64,000 nucleotides of DNA from positions 4,925,001 to 4,989,000 of the forward strand of contig WPIO01000009.1 in the NCBI GenBank assembly GCA_009760855.2, read 5' to 3'. The notes below the pieces were generated by a model, which saw only the letters and a list, made by a program, of their open reading frames with translations, did no database searches and was not told where the DNA came from. This document shows, one piece after another, positions 32,430-43,474 of the stretch (its first letter is position 1; each line of letters starts with the position of its first letter). Made by a program: the position numbers and the translations under genes. The stretch is from Cristatella mucedo. Its lineage: Eukaryota > Bryozoa > Phylactolaemata > Cristatellidae.

Positions 32430-33281
32430 ATGGATAATATTAGTAAGATTAATGGTAATATTTTTAGCGATCTTGAAGCTAATGGAAATGGTATTACAAA
32501 CCTTGGCTTTCCAGTAAATGATGGAGATGCAATAAGATTAGATTATGCTCTCAATTCAAACTTCTTTAATACTGTGGCAACTAATGTTTCGGGAGAAATA
32601 GCTTCTGTTTCTAACTTAAGTGACTTACTTCCAAAGAATAGCACAAAAATGTTATCCCAGTTGAATTGTAAAAATGTTAAAGGAATATCTGGAAGATCTG
32701 CTGATGGAACTGATTTTCAAGATTCTAGGCCTTACAAAGTAATAAACTATGGATTATTAAAAAGTATGACTCAAGTTTTCAATGGCGACTCTAATAGTAC
32801 TCTTAATCTAGGATTAAATAGAATTACCTCTCTGAAAAATTCAGATGTAGTGACAAAGCAATCTGTTGATTCTTATAAATGTTCTACTTTATATTTAAGA
32901 CTTTCTGGTTTTACAACTGCTTCAACTATTGCTCTGTTAAACATATTTAATATTAATGTAAATGGAACAGGAACAGAAAGTTCTACATTGAAAACAACTC
33001 CTGCAGATATTGAAGTTTTTAATCTGCAAGGTCAAGTTGTAGGCTATGCAACACCTTATAAAACTTTTGTTGCTGGACCAGTGGCAAACTTTCAAACAGT
33101 ATCCAGTATTCTTTGGAATACTACTGGAACGTTTTTAGAGTTGACTAGCGACAACACTTATGGCGTATCTGGTACTCTTCTTTTAGTTATGAATATTGAT
33201 GGAAGCTGCACATATATGATAGATAATTTAAGAGTTGCAAGTAATATTGAATATATTGATTTTATTATTACTATTGTATAG
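32430..33281 (+). CDS. fibre protein B (intact)
   Basis: 283 residues from ATG 32430, which abuts GATATAAGA. N-terminal shaft repeats: FSDLEANGNGITNLGFPVND, DSNSTLNLGLNRITSLKNSD. The C-terminal ~120 residues lack repeats, are Thr/Ser/Asn-rich and are likely the receptor-binding head. First of three consecutive fibre genes; no stop or shift. An upstream open frame (from 32226) is antisense to the membrane gene and is not believed to be part of it. Confidence 0.82.
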   Translation: MDNISKINGNIFSDLEANGNGITNLGFPVNDGDAIRLDYALNSNFFNTVATNVSGEIASVSNLSDLLPKNSTKMLSQLNCKNVKGISGRSADGTDFQDSRPYKVINYGLLKSMTQVFNGDSNSTLNLGLNRITSLKNSDVVTKQSVDSYKCSTLYLRLSGFTTASTIALLNIFNINVNGTGTESSTLKTTPADIEVFNLQGQVVGYATPYKTFVAGPVANFQTVSSILWNTTGTFLELTSDNTYGVSGTLLLVMNIDGSCTYMIDNLRVASNIEYIDFIITIV

Positions 33282-33282
33282 A

Positions 33283-34158
33283 ATGTCTCTTGGATATCGT
33301 AGAAAAGGATCTAGCCAAAAAAATTATATTCGTAAGACTGGAGATATTATGAATGGGTCTTTAAACATGAATCAAAATCTAATAAAAAATCTTGGAGATC
33401 CTGTTGATTCTACAGATGCTGTAAACAAAAGTATATAGATACAAACTTTGTCACAAAAGTATCTAGAGGTACGACTGCTGATGGCGATCTTGATATGAAT
33501 AATCATAGAGTGATAAATCTTGATAATCCTGTTAATCCAAGTGATGCTGCAACAAAAGATTATGCAGATACGAAAATATCAAAAGATGGTGGATATGTTA
33601 ATGGAAGTTTAATTGTAACTGGAACATTAAATATTAATAATAAAATAACGCCATTACGTGAAAATAATGTTGCAACTGTTGGATATATGGATGAAAATTT
33701 TGTAAAATATAATAATCAAATAATGTACGGACCTTTAAATATGAATAATAATCCAAATATTATACAAGAAGATCCTGTAAATCCGAATGATGGAGTAAAT
33801 CTTGGCTATCTACGGAAAATAAGTGGAAATGTTACAGCAGTAAATTTTAAAGGAATAATGGACGGCTCGTTAACTACACAAACATATGGCAGAACGATTA
33901 GTGGTAGATGGGTTACTAACATTAGCAACATTGTAATTCAAAGAGGTTTATTTGTTATTGGAGTGGTGTATGAAGTTTCTGGAATAACAAAAGTACTTAT
34001 GCCTCCGCTATCAACATTAACAGCACAGGCTGATCAATTGTATGGTAGCTATATGTTAGATGATAGTAAAAAAAATAGTTGCTAGTTCTACTTTTATATC
34101 TGGATCAAGTTTGTTAGATAGAGAAATAAATGTTACTGTTTATATAGCAATAGCATAA
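33283..34158 (+). pseudogene. fibre protein C, two frameshifts
   Basis: ATG 33283 follows TGTATAGA, one base after the end of fibre B. Shaft repeats: NGSLNMNQNLIKNLGDPVDS, DLDMNNHRVINLDNPVNPSD, GPLNMNNNPNIIQEDPVNPN, each followed by DAxTK-type residues. A base is missing at about 33432 and another shift lies in the A tract near 34070, so three frames must be combined to reach the TAA at 34156. Unique C-terminal head of about 90 residues. Confidence 0.8.
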
Positions 34159-35158
34159 TGCTAAGCAGAAAAGATTTGCAAATGATTGGAACATTGGACA
34201 TGTCTAAAAATAGAATAGTAAATCTTGGAAGTAATATAGATCCTTTAGAAGCTGTTGGAAAATCATTTGCTGATAACAACTATGTAAGAAAAGATTCAGA
34301 CCAAGTAATAAGAGGAAACATATCCGAAAACTCAAAAAAATATGTTAATGTACTAGCTCCGATAAAAGATAATGATATTGCAACAAAAGAGTACGTTGAT
34401 ACTAAGGCAGATTTCGCAGTAAATGATAATTTAGCAGATGATGAACTAATAGTTGTAGGTGAAATAAATAATGGTAAACAATTAGTTGATGTTTTAATAT
34501 ATATCTAGAAAATGATGATATTTATAGAATTTTTCGTGGTAGTCCTCCTCCACAAATTGATGCAGGTTCTTTGAGTTTCAGTAAGATAGAAAATCTGTCA
34601 GGTTTTAATAGTTATCTAGATTACGATAGAGACTATTACTTAGCTAGAATATCTGATATAAGAAAAATACCAATATAGTATTCAAAATTAAAATTGAGAA
34701 TAAAAGATCTTTATGATATGGATACTGAAAGTCCTTTTATGCATTTAAGTATTTTTGGAGAAAAGTATTCATTCTTAAGTGTTATAGATAAACAAATAAC
34801 TGAAAAATCGATTATATTAAAGGATGTGAATCTGACTAGAGTAAAATATCTTGATGTTAAAATGGAATTAAATTTAAATATTGGTAATGTAGGAAAATTT
34901 ATAGTTAGAGATTATTATCACAAAATCTACTCACCAAATTTCTTTGTTTCTAATTTTCTTAATATCACTTATTACGGAGTTGAAAATAATTATATGTTAT
35001 TATCAAATGACTATTTAACACAATTTGATGTTTATTCTAATAATATTTTCATAACTATCAATTTTCCTGTTTTAAATTATAATAATATGATAACTCCAAG
35101 TGCTTCAGATATTATTGAAATTACTTTAGCTGACGTTGTCATAAGCCAATATAGTTAA
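34158..35158 (+). pseudogene. fibre protein D, one frameshift and one stop
   Basis: ATG 34158 overlaps the stop of fibre C (TAATG). Repeats GTLDMSKNRIVNLGSNIDP and YVNVLAPIKDNDIATKEYVD. A shift near 34500 and TAG at 34676-34678 interrupt; the last frame (34679-35158) is a beta-rich head of about 160 residues. It ends 4 bp into the convergent small gene. Confidence 0.8.
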
Positions 35159-35445
35159 ACTTTCCAATCTAGGCTTTCTTTAATAAGCTCTGTTGGAATA
35201 CTATATTCTTTTCCTGTTAATTGTTTTGTTAACTCTATTTTTTTAGAGTATGCATCTGATTTTAGACTATTTATTTTATCTATTTTCAAATCTTTAAGAA
35301 ACTCTGAAAAGATTGACCCATCTCTAACTTTTGTAAATATATATGCAATTTCTTTTTCTGAATGATTTACTCTTAAAGCTTTGTACTCTAAAACTAATTT
35401 TAATGCTTCTAATAGTGTACTCCTAATATCTTCAATTCTTCCCAT
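35155..35445 (-). CDS. small helical viral protein
   Basis: 96 residues, intact, strongly helical and charged (LLEALKLVLEYKALRV, FLKDLKIDKINSL). It overlaps the end of fibre D. No family recognised and no start motif upstream, unlike most genes here. Confidence 0.55.
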   Translation of the reverse strand: MGRIEDIRSTLLEALKLVLEYKALRVNHSEKEIAYIFTKVRDGSIFSEFLKDLKIDKINSLKSDAYSKKIELTKQLTGKEYSIPTELIKESLDWKV

Positions 35446-35542
35446 TGGGTATTAGCAAATTTTTATAGTCTGTTGGCCTTGTGCAACTGTTAGACAATCT
35501 TTACTTCTAGTTTCTACATTCATTTCTATATAAGTAAATTAT

Positions 35543-36152
35543 TTACAATGTGGTTGTTGGAATTGTATCAGAAACTGGGACATTCGGATCTGCGACAACT
35601 GCTGGAGCAACTGGGGTGACTAGAGCAGCGAGTGTTAATAATAATAATAATAATAATATTGCACTTGATAAAGCGCCCTCAGAGAACTTAATCTCTTTCT
35701 AGGCGTGTTGCCTTTTGTCTAGCACTAGTTCCATCAGAGATATCAGGTAAAATTGCATAGCATTCATCCTTAACAATTCCAGAGATATCTGGTTTAATTC
35801 CTACAACGCCTGAGATAACAGTTGAAAGTGTTGGTAGCTGACTAACAATCCATGTTGTATAACTAGAGATTTCTCCAGGTGTATCAAGAAGAGTATCAAC
35901 TTTAGTTCTAACTGTTGCTTCAAGATCACTTGTTATACTTGCCATTCCAGAATCGATTACCTTTTGTGCTTCAATGTCGCACTCATCAATATAAAACTTT
36001 TTTACAGATGTATCTGTCATAATTGAGATATCTGAGTCGAGTGTCTGTTGATCATAAGCAGTCATTCTAGACTTTACAAGATAATCAACATATGCTTTCA
36101 GCAGAGTTGCAGATGTAGCGAGATTTGGGTCAGATACTTCTGTTGTCGACAT
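35543..36152 (-). pseudogene. viral protein of unknown function, split by a LINE-tail insertion
   Basis: ATG 36152 follows AGTATAGGAA. About 150 residues (YVDYLVKSRMTAYDQQTLDS, EISSYTTWIVSQLPTLSTVI) run into inserted host DNA at 35704. On the other side of the 68-bp insertion the same frame resumes, Ala/Pro/Val-rich, and ends at TAA 35543. Removing one GTGTT copy and the insert would leave the frame open, so the gene was whole when the insertion happened. Function unknown. Confidence 0.7.
35637..35704 (-). mobile_element. 68-bp host LINE/SINE tail inserted in the viral element, GTGTT target duplication
   Basis: An AAT array plus GCACTTGATAAAGCGCCCTC, GAGAACTTAATCTC and TTTCTAGGC, the 3' end of LINE family 1, flanked by GTGTT at 35632-35636 and 35705-35709. 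It shows the element was resident in the chromosome when host LINE machinery was active. Confidence 0.9.
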
Positions 36153-36241
36153 TTCCTATACTATTATAAAAAAATACAAAACATCTAATTCTTTGCTTTA
36201 ATTTTAAGGACATTTCTGGATCCATATATACTATGTAACAT

Positions 36242-36511
36242 CTAATTAATCTGGACACCCTGTTTAGTTTTTGGAGTTTTCTTTTTCTTTTCTGCTAACA
36301 TTTCATTTATTTTACTTCTGAATTCCATTAGTTTATCACAAGTATCGCAAATCTCAACAAGAACACTAATATATGAACTATCCAAATCTGGAATAAGTTT
36401 GTCAAGTGAATGCTTGACAATTCTCTCATCTACTCTCTTTAACTTTTGTAAACAAATTTTAAGAGCCATATCTCTTGATTGTTCGCAACTCAGAATTCTA
36501 GAAACATCCAT
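36242..36511 (-). CDS. small helical viral protein
   Basis: 89 residues, intact; ATG 36511 follows TTTATATAGA. Contains a CEQSRDMALKICLQKLKRVD stretch and a Lys-rich C-terminus AEKKKKTPKTKQ. No family recognised. Confidence 0.6.
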   Translation of the reverse strand: MDVSRILSCEQSRDMALKICLQKLKRVDERIVKHSLDKLIPDLDSSYISVLVEICDTCDKLMEFRSKINEMLAEKKKKTPKTKQGVQIN

Positions 36512-36531
36512 TCTATATAAATATAAATTTG

Positions 36532-36693
36532 TTATAGTTCATCTTCTTCATTTACTTAATCGTATTCATTAGGTTCATCTTCACTTTCATATTCACTTTC
36601 ATATTCACTTTCATATTCTGATTCTTCTGGATTGTAATCGGGATCATCGCTGTCAGACTCTTTATATTCAGATTTATATTCAACATTTTCCAT
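36532..36693 (-). pseudogene. small acidic viral protein with SEYE repeats
   Basis: About 53 residues dominated by Glu, Asp, Ser and Tyr, with four tandem 12-bp units encoding YESE. ATG 36693 follows TTATTTAGAA. In-frame TAA at 36558-36556, then open to 36532. Possibly a nucleic-acid mimic or low-complexity tail; function unknown. Confidence 0.45.
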
Positions 36694-36716
36694 TTCTAAA
36701 TAATGAATTTTATTTA

Positions 36717-36884
36717 TTAATATAAATTTATTCCTGCCATCTCAAAAATTAACTCCTCTTCTGCTCTGTCATATTCCATTTCTATTTGTAATTCATATAA
36801 CTCTTTTGTTGTTTCTCGAATATCATGTTCGACTTTTATTTTTGCTTCAGGTCCAATCATTTCTTCACTCTTTCGTTTTGGCAT
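36717..36884 (-). CDS. small charged viral protein
   Basis: 55 residues; ATG 36884 abuts AATATAG and overlaps the last codons of PolB. Start MPKRKSEEMIGPEA is basic, then EL/ER-rich helix (KELYELQIEMEYDRAEEEL). Too short for domain assignment; the start motif supports it as real. Confidence 0.5.
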   Translation of the reverse strand: MPKRKSEEMIGPEAKIKVEHDIRETTKELYELQIEMEYDRAEEELIFEMAGINLY

Positions 36885-39800
36885 CTATATTAATATTACC
36901 AACATTGCAAGTATTACATCGTCCCGGATTTAGATTATTACTTAATGAATCAGCAATTCTATAGTGTCCATAAGCATAACTGCAGATTCCACAGTCCAAC
37001 CAGTATCGTTTTGAATCGAAAGCTGATAGTGCTACTTTGTTTTGTTTAATCGTATACATTATAAGCTTTTCACTTCTAATCGATGATTGCTCACATTTCT
37101 TTTCTACCTTTTTATATAAGCAGTTTTTAAAGTCTTCATGTTTCAAGTGTTTATCAACAACACTTTTGTTAACACCTTTAGCTTTTTTAGATTGTCCTAT
37201 TTGTTCTTTCTCCTTATCAAGCATTTCATTCATCTCACACATTTTTTTAACTATTCCTAATGATTTTCCTTTATCATCAAATACTTCTTTATCAGTGTAA
37301 ATAGTATAAGAGTAAAGTTTTGGCCTTAGAAAAACACATTCATCTAATACTGCTGCTTTTACCTTATCAGTTATCCCATCTTTAAATTTGCCAACAACTT
37401 TACTGTTTCCTTTTATAATACTTTTTGCTCTATCATCATTCCAAAATGGATAGTCATCTGGAAAAGTATTTAGATCTAATGATTCTGGGTAATCAATAAA
37501 GCCTTTATAAACATCCTCAGTAAATATCTCCATGACGAGTGAATCGTTATCAGTATACATCAAGATTATTTTTGATCCGTATCTTTTTTGTTTGTTAGAT
37601 AATATAATTTCTGCATCAATACTTTAGATAAATCAAGTATGCAAAATCCAACATAAATAGGTTTGTTTAAAGTTACAGATTCCTTACTACTTTCTATGCA
37701 GATAATGTTATTAGTTAATATCTTTCTATCTACAAATATTGGACTTCTATAGATTTTATTCATCTTATCCAACTCTTCATCTACATTTTCATTAAGTAAA
37801 TCAACATTCTTTCTATCTCGAATATTCTCCATTGTCTTACCAAATAATGAATTATTTAATAACTTGAAGAAATCCTTTTCAAAATCATTAGCTGCTTTAC
37901 CTCTAAGTTTTGTGTTGTTATCAATGTACAACTCTAGCCAATTGGACTGATCAGACTCCAATACTCTGTGAATATGTGTCAACTCATATCCTAATTCAAT
38001 ACAATTCTTAAGATTAAGATAATGAATAATATACTTTTGTTTTGGTTCCAAATCCAATATCGGCTTTTCAACTGGATCGTTTCCTCTATTAAAAGAGTTT
38101 TGATAGTCTGAGTGTTTATTCTTCTTTATCTGTTTGTTTTCAGGAAGTAAAGGATAGTCAGAAAATAAGTCATGTTTATCTTTTGGGAAATGTATATCAA
38201 CTTCAAGAACATAACCTTTATTTGACGAAGGCTTAAATTTTTTAACTATATCATTTTTATTTTCATTCCACGACTTTATATTTTGATTTGATAAGAAATT
38301 AAAACCTCCAGTTGGTAGAGATTGTTTCATAGCCCAGCCATAAAGATTTGTCGCATCAAAATATAATAAGTATGATTTCAACTTATCTCGATTGAAATTG
38401 CTACATCTACTATTATTTGCTTTGGCTTTAGGTTTTGATACTTGCGTCATCCCTCCACGAATTCCTTTTTCAAAGAATAGATACATATCTGGATCAGTTA
38501 GCAACTCAAGAACGACTCCTGTATATTTTAATCCTGATGTCCAAGTTAATTGTGGAGTTGTTATAAACTTTGCAGGATCTATCTGATAATGTGTAATTAT
38601 TAGATCACGAAATCTCTCAAAAACATCTGCTAGTGCTAAAACATCAATAGTTAAATATAAATCGTGGTATTCTCTTAATGTTTTTATTTCAAAAGCATTC
38701 CAAGCTTTCTTTGCATGAACATAATCTTCTTCTGAAATATGCCCACTAATACTTGAATAAAACTTCTCAATTGGTGGTAAACTTGTCTCATCAAATCTAG
38801 CAAAAGAATCCATGTACTCATATGGATAAATACATTTTTTCGTTAGTAGTGACATCTTTGCATCATCAATTTCTTTAAAGTGTTGCCTCATTATATCAAA
38901 TTTATCATTTGCTTTAGACAAATGTTTTACCAATTTATGAAGTGGATTTTGTAATAATTGATATGAATCTCTAAAACAAAGATTTCCAAAACTTATTGTT
39001 AAAAACTTCTCTTTGTTATTGGCAATTACTTGTTTTTTATCCTTATCGCAATTAAGAGCACTAACAATTAGATGTGAGTCGTATCCTCTTAGATTATGAA
39101 TATAAACAGGAAGTTTAAAGTTTTTTGGGCAAATTCTTAGTTTTTTGTTGCATGCATCATGCGCCGCACCTCTATATTTTCCAGTAAGGTGACAATGATA
39201 AAGAACTTTCTGATCTTCAGTTAAGCATTTTCCACAAATCCAACAGACAGATGCATTATTGTAATTTTCTTTTTCTTCTTTTGGCATATTTTCTCGATCA
39301 AAAACTTTATTTTTTTCAAGTACTACTTTTAGATTCTCTATGTGTATTTCACAATCTTTCTTTAAAGACAAAATGAATTCCTTAACACAGTCAGCGCTAA
39401 AAGTTTGCTTATATTCTGTTACAATCTTTCCTTCATGATTTACAATTACATAGCCAGCAGAACACGGTTTGTGTTGATTTACAGATCCTTTTACTGATTC
39501 TTCTGGTTTATAAATTGTTCCTAGTAAACATTCAAAGTCTGCATATGCTGTTAATGGTGATTTAATCATTTCGTCAAAATCTCTAAACATAACTAAATCT
39601 CCTGTACCGTCTTTTCTTTTATTAGCTGCTGGCATTTTTATTTTTGAGGTTCCACAATGCTCTGAATTGCAATCTGCAACGTGTTTATCCAACTTTTCTT
39701 GTTCATGAAATCTTGAGAGACATCTTTTACAAAATAATCTTGTTCTACCACTATCTTTATCTGTTCTACAAAGTGCATTAAAATTTGTTACTAGTACATA

Positions 39801-40877
39801 ATGAGATCTTCCTCTATAAGAATAAAGAAGCAAGTCTATATGTTTTTCACCTTCCTCTGAACAAACAATTAATGGATAAACTGAGTTGTTATACTCATAA
39901 ACATTTATTGAAACATTGAATACTTTTGCAAGTTTTGAAATATCTTCTGCACTAATTGGTATGCTACCATTGACCATAAACTGATTTCTTGGATCTTTAT
40001 CATCTATAGGAAAGAATAAATGTTTTATTAGAGGTAGTATATCAGAATATTTCTCAAGCATTATTTGTCTTAAATCATGAATTGCTACTGGATGATTCTC
40101 TCTAGGATGTAATGCTCTCAGAACACACCACAATGCACAAAAATTGTCATCTGTATTTTTTATATTTATAACACATCTCTTATTTCTTAACTTGATCGGT
40201 AATTCACAATACGAGCCTCCAATTTGTGGAACAAAGACTGTAGACTTTGCAAATGCATTAGATATCCCAACAATTCTACAAGAAGAATCACCTTCATTCC
40301 ATTCATCTACAGTTTTATTAATCTTTGAAAAATGTTTGTCAATTATTGAATTAAAATGAGAAACTCTACTTAGTGCTATTGGGGAGAGACCATTAATTGG
40401 AGCATAGATAATATCTTTCTTAGCATTTTCTATTTTTAATTGCAGAAGAAGACTCATTTTTACATTGCCATATTGGCTAGAGATATCTTTCATGACATTT
40501 ATTAATCCAGGAGATGCTTTTTTCTTAAACACTTCTAAATCTGCATCTTTAACCTCAAAACCTTCATACTCATAATCTATTAAACTACCACTAGTAGTCT
40601 TTCCACCTAAAAACCATCCACTAGTATCAATCTTACAAAGACGTCTGGCTTCTTTATGATTTTTTCGAGTTAATTATTTTATTAACAGAAAGACGTTCAA
40701 TCAATTCTTTTATATCAACTGCAGAAACTGGATAATGAACAATTCTAGTTGACTTGCCATACTTCTAAGTAAAAGAAGGTTTAACATTAAAACGCTGCTC
40801 ATAAGAAAATACTAATCTTTTGCACGGTCATTGAATGATTCTCCCTCACGCCGTGAAAATGAATTTATTTCAGACAT
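36865..40877 (-). pseudogene. protein-primed family B DNA polymerase (Polinton PolB), frameshifted
   Basis: Replicates the linear genome. The long clean frame 40532-37566 (988 codons) has an N-terminal KNTDDNFCALWCVLRALHP region, a C2H2-like finger (CKRCLSRF...H...C, 268-288), exonuclease motif I DFE (332-334), a CWICGKC...H.CH zinc insertion (about 430-461), HNLRGYDSHLI (Exo II), motif A region YFDATNLYGWAM, and KLRGKAAN...NNSLFGKTMEN (motif B). Motif C (YTDNDS) lies in the next frame, 37563-36865, so a one-base shift in an A6 tract near 37590 separates it. Upstream, ATG 40877 abuts TTATAAG; frameshifts and at least one stop break the first ~110 residues. Full gene about 1,330 codons. Non-functional as read. 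Confidence 0.96.
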
Positions 40878-40904
40878 CTTATAATACATAAACATTTTTC
40901 TTTA

Positions 40905-41145
40905 AATCAAATTTAGAAACTGAAATTTTTTTTACTATAATATATAATAACTAAATTTAGGAATGTAGTCTATTGTTTTCCATTGCGCCGAAGCTGCACC
41001 TGTTGGAGTGGGATTTGATTTTTCTTTTTCGGACACTGACACTCAGGAGGGCCACTTCAAATGGAGGCCGAGCGATAGCGAGGTCGAATTTTGGAGTGTG
41101 CTCGAGTGAGGGTCAAGGTGCGAAATGGAAAAATCACATACTACT
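40905..41145 (-). repeat. right terminal inverted repeat
   Basis: Reverse complement of 19219-19462 with few differences; ends CACATACTACT at 41145. The PolB start codon lies 28 bp inside it. Confidence 0.95.
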
Positions 41146-41150
41146 GGGGC
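41146..41150. repeat. target-site duplication, right copy (GGGGC)
   Basis: GGGGC directly after the right TIR, identical to 19214-19218. Flanking DNA beyond these five bases differs on the two sides. Confidence 0.8.
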
Positions 41151-41954
41151 TTCGCTCTTCGTCGCGCTGCCGCCATCGCGCGCCCGAGCTCATACATAAC
41201 ATACCAACGTTTCGCAGTGACGCACGTGACTAACTATTACATCAGATTACTTACTTTACTCAGGCTCTCATTTTTGCTGATCTTGAAAGATGCACGCGAC
41301 TGCCACTCGATGCACGAGTCTTTTTAGGACATGACATCAGTTCCAAGCATTGCACTAGAGCTGAGCTTAAATTAAATCTCAACCGTTGATTGCGATATTG
41401 TAATGATAAAACGAGGTCCTGCCATTTACGGTGGCGAAAATTGGCATGCCAAAATTTCGCCACTCTGGCTGCCGCTAAGTATGAGACGCGCGACACACAA
41501 CGAGGCGCGGCAGCTCTCTAATTACAAACTAGGCAGCGTACGCCCCGTCCTGCCAGCTGGAGTGTACGCACGCCGAGCCAGCGACGAGCAGCGACGAGCT
41601 GACTCATGCTGGCGCAAGACGGATGCCTTTTAAAGGTAGTCAGTAGTTGGTTTGGGAAGCTATTGGCATTACAGAATTTCACGACCCACCGCTCGCGAGT
41701 CTGCTCAGAGCATTGTGGACGTGCGTTCACGCGAGAGAAATTTATGCTCTGATGTTCTATTGACTTTGCATTCCGATGTATTCGCTTGTTTTCATGCAAT
41801 CTCCTTTTGCTTAATCCCTGCTTTAATGCGGCAACGCCAAGTATGTTCCGGTCACGTTGCACTGAAATGGCGGCGTGCTAAATCGGCTAGATAATGACTG
41901 CTGAGATGTCTATTACTGGCGGCTCATGAATTAAAACAGATAGGAACTGGTTAT

Positions 41955-42035
41955 GTGCCCCTGGGTCTTAGGCCAGGGGTGACATGCTCGCTCTCCACAA
42001 CCCATGTCGTGGGTTCGAGCCTTGCAGTGAGCGAT
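41955..42035 (+). mobile_element. tRNA-like SINE head
   Basis: GGGGTGACATGCTCGC (A-box-like) and GTCGTGGGTTCGAGCC (B box). No complete cloverleaf could be drawn, so a SINE remnant is preferred to a tRNA gene. Confidence 0.5.
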
Positions 42036-42585
42036 CGTATATTGCCCAATGCAAGCGGCGACGATTACCTTTAATGGTCTTCTGTTGCTATACAAACGTA
42101 ACGTAGCTGCTGAACCAGCAAACATTTTTTTAAGGCATCCCAAAAGCCGACGTCGCGAAATGTTCAATCGGCGATACTCGAGGCATTTAGCAGGCAGAAG
42201 TTGCCCTATAGACACCGAGTCACGCAGTTGAAAGGCGCCTCAGGGCGTCGTCGTACGAGAGAGTTGCAGTGCGCCGCGGCTGGTTCCCGTAGCCTTTGAC
42301 CCTACGTCGCTGTCGTACAAACGTCTTTACGCTAGGGATATGGACTTGCCATCGTAAGGTGTGGATGCTCTTCGTTGCTGCCGCGTTCGCTACTGGCTGC
42401 ACAGCTGAGTATAGTTATGAAGAACCTCTAGTTCGCATGCAGTGATTCCAAGATCTAGAGCGTCGCAGCGGCATTTGTCACGTTTCGGCTGGGACTAGCA
42501 CGGCGACGAGCGCTGCGTTTGATTCCTAGTTCTGTCCAGACACGGAAGCCACTGCGTCAAGTTTGACACATTGAAATTAAATTTC

Positions 42586-42715
42586 TTTGCATAGCGCCCT
42601 AAGAGAAATGTATCTCTATTCACGCGCTTCACTTATATATGCCACAGGGCTCGAGCTCACGGCGTCGATAATCTAAGGCGAGCCTCTCAACCGCCTGGCC
42701 AAAGCAGGGCGTATC
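42586..42715 (-). mobile_element. tRNA-derived SINE, family A
   Basis: AGCGCCCTAAGAGAA, CTCTATTCACGCGCTTCAC and GCCACAGGGCTCGAGC are shared with 938-1075. The internal region after the B box differs. Confidence 0.72.
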
Positions 42716-43474
42716 AAAGGAGCATTTACGCCGCTCTTTGGAGTTGAAATATTCCGCCTATGATTCTTCGTTTCGTCAAATTATTCTGCTCGTTACGAAA
42801 TTCCGAGTACATCTTTACACTCTGTGCAGTGAGGATACAATTGTGGCTAGCCAACACGAGATAAACCTCGAAGGCTTCTAAATTCAGCTGCCACCGTCCA
42901 CTAGGATGTCCACTTGGACGTCCGCATGCACAGAAATCGACTGCTATCGTCTCCTTCATGCATCTCTCACGCACGCTCTTACGTGCTGAATATCTCCGCG
43001 TGCTGTCACTTTTCATCTATTAACCCGCAATTGCAAAGTGGAATGGCGGGCGCCGAGAAATGGTCTCGCCGCACACGGGCAGAGGCAAAACCAAACTTAC
43101 GGCGCAGTCGGGACCTAAAAAAAGAGAGCCTTGCATTTTCCATTAGTATTCGCCGACGCTGTAAGAACTGTAAATAGGTAAAGGCTGGCCGGTTCTACGG
43201 CCTCATTTCACTTAACGGCCGAAAAGCATTTTAGCGGCTTTTTATTCCGCTTGAAGTGGGCGATACAAAATCATTTCTGCGTTCAGTACTCGAATTCACG
43301 TCTTCTCGTGTCGTGGAGGCCGAGCATCGAGCACCGCTGGATTTAAGAACATCCAAAGCATGGTGATTAAAGGGAAATTGTTCAGTAATCCTTTTACATT
43401 TGGGGTCAGAATGTTATCCACGGCTTTAATTCTTAATGCCACACCAGAAATTGCAAGTTTCTCTTAAACCTCCA

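Larger units (their letters stand above)
19219..41145. mobile_element. Maverick/Polinton (endogenous adintovirus-like) element, complete, 21,927 bp
   Basis: Bounded by ~242-bp terminal inverted repeats beginning AGT and by a 5-bp duplication. AT-rich throughout, against a more GC-rich host. It carries the defining Polinton set: PolB, retroviral-type integrase, FtsK/HerA ATPase, adenain-type protease, double-jelly-roll capsid and penton-like proteins. Additional genes are PLA2, YqaJ nuclease, HNH-AP2 and fibres. Most genes carry at least one stop or frameshift in a still-recognisable frame, so this is a recently inactivated copy. A host LINE tail has inserted at 35637-35704. Confidence 0.97.
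41151..43470. other. host spacer right of the viral element
   Basis: No gene recognised. Short ORFs on both strands have no nameable domain. It contains two tRNA-like SINE copies listed separately. Confidence 0.5.

Noticed and set aside
19902-40877. Alternative genetic code with TAA/TAG as Gln
   Set aside because: CAA and CAG are also used for Gln, TGA stops occur too, many one-base shifts are present, and host genes use the standard code.
41955-42035. Functional tRNA gene
   Set aside because: A good B box, but no full cloverleaf or acceptor stem; better explained as a SINE head.
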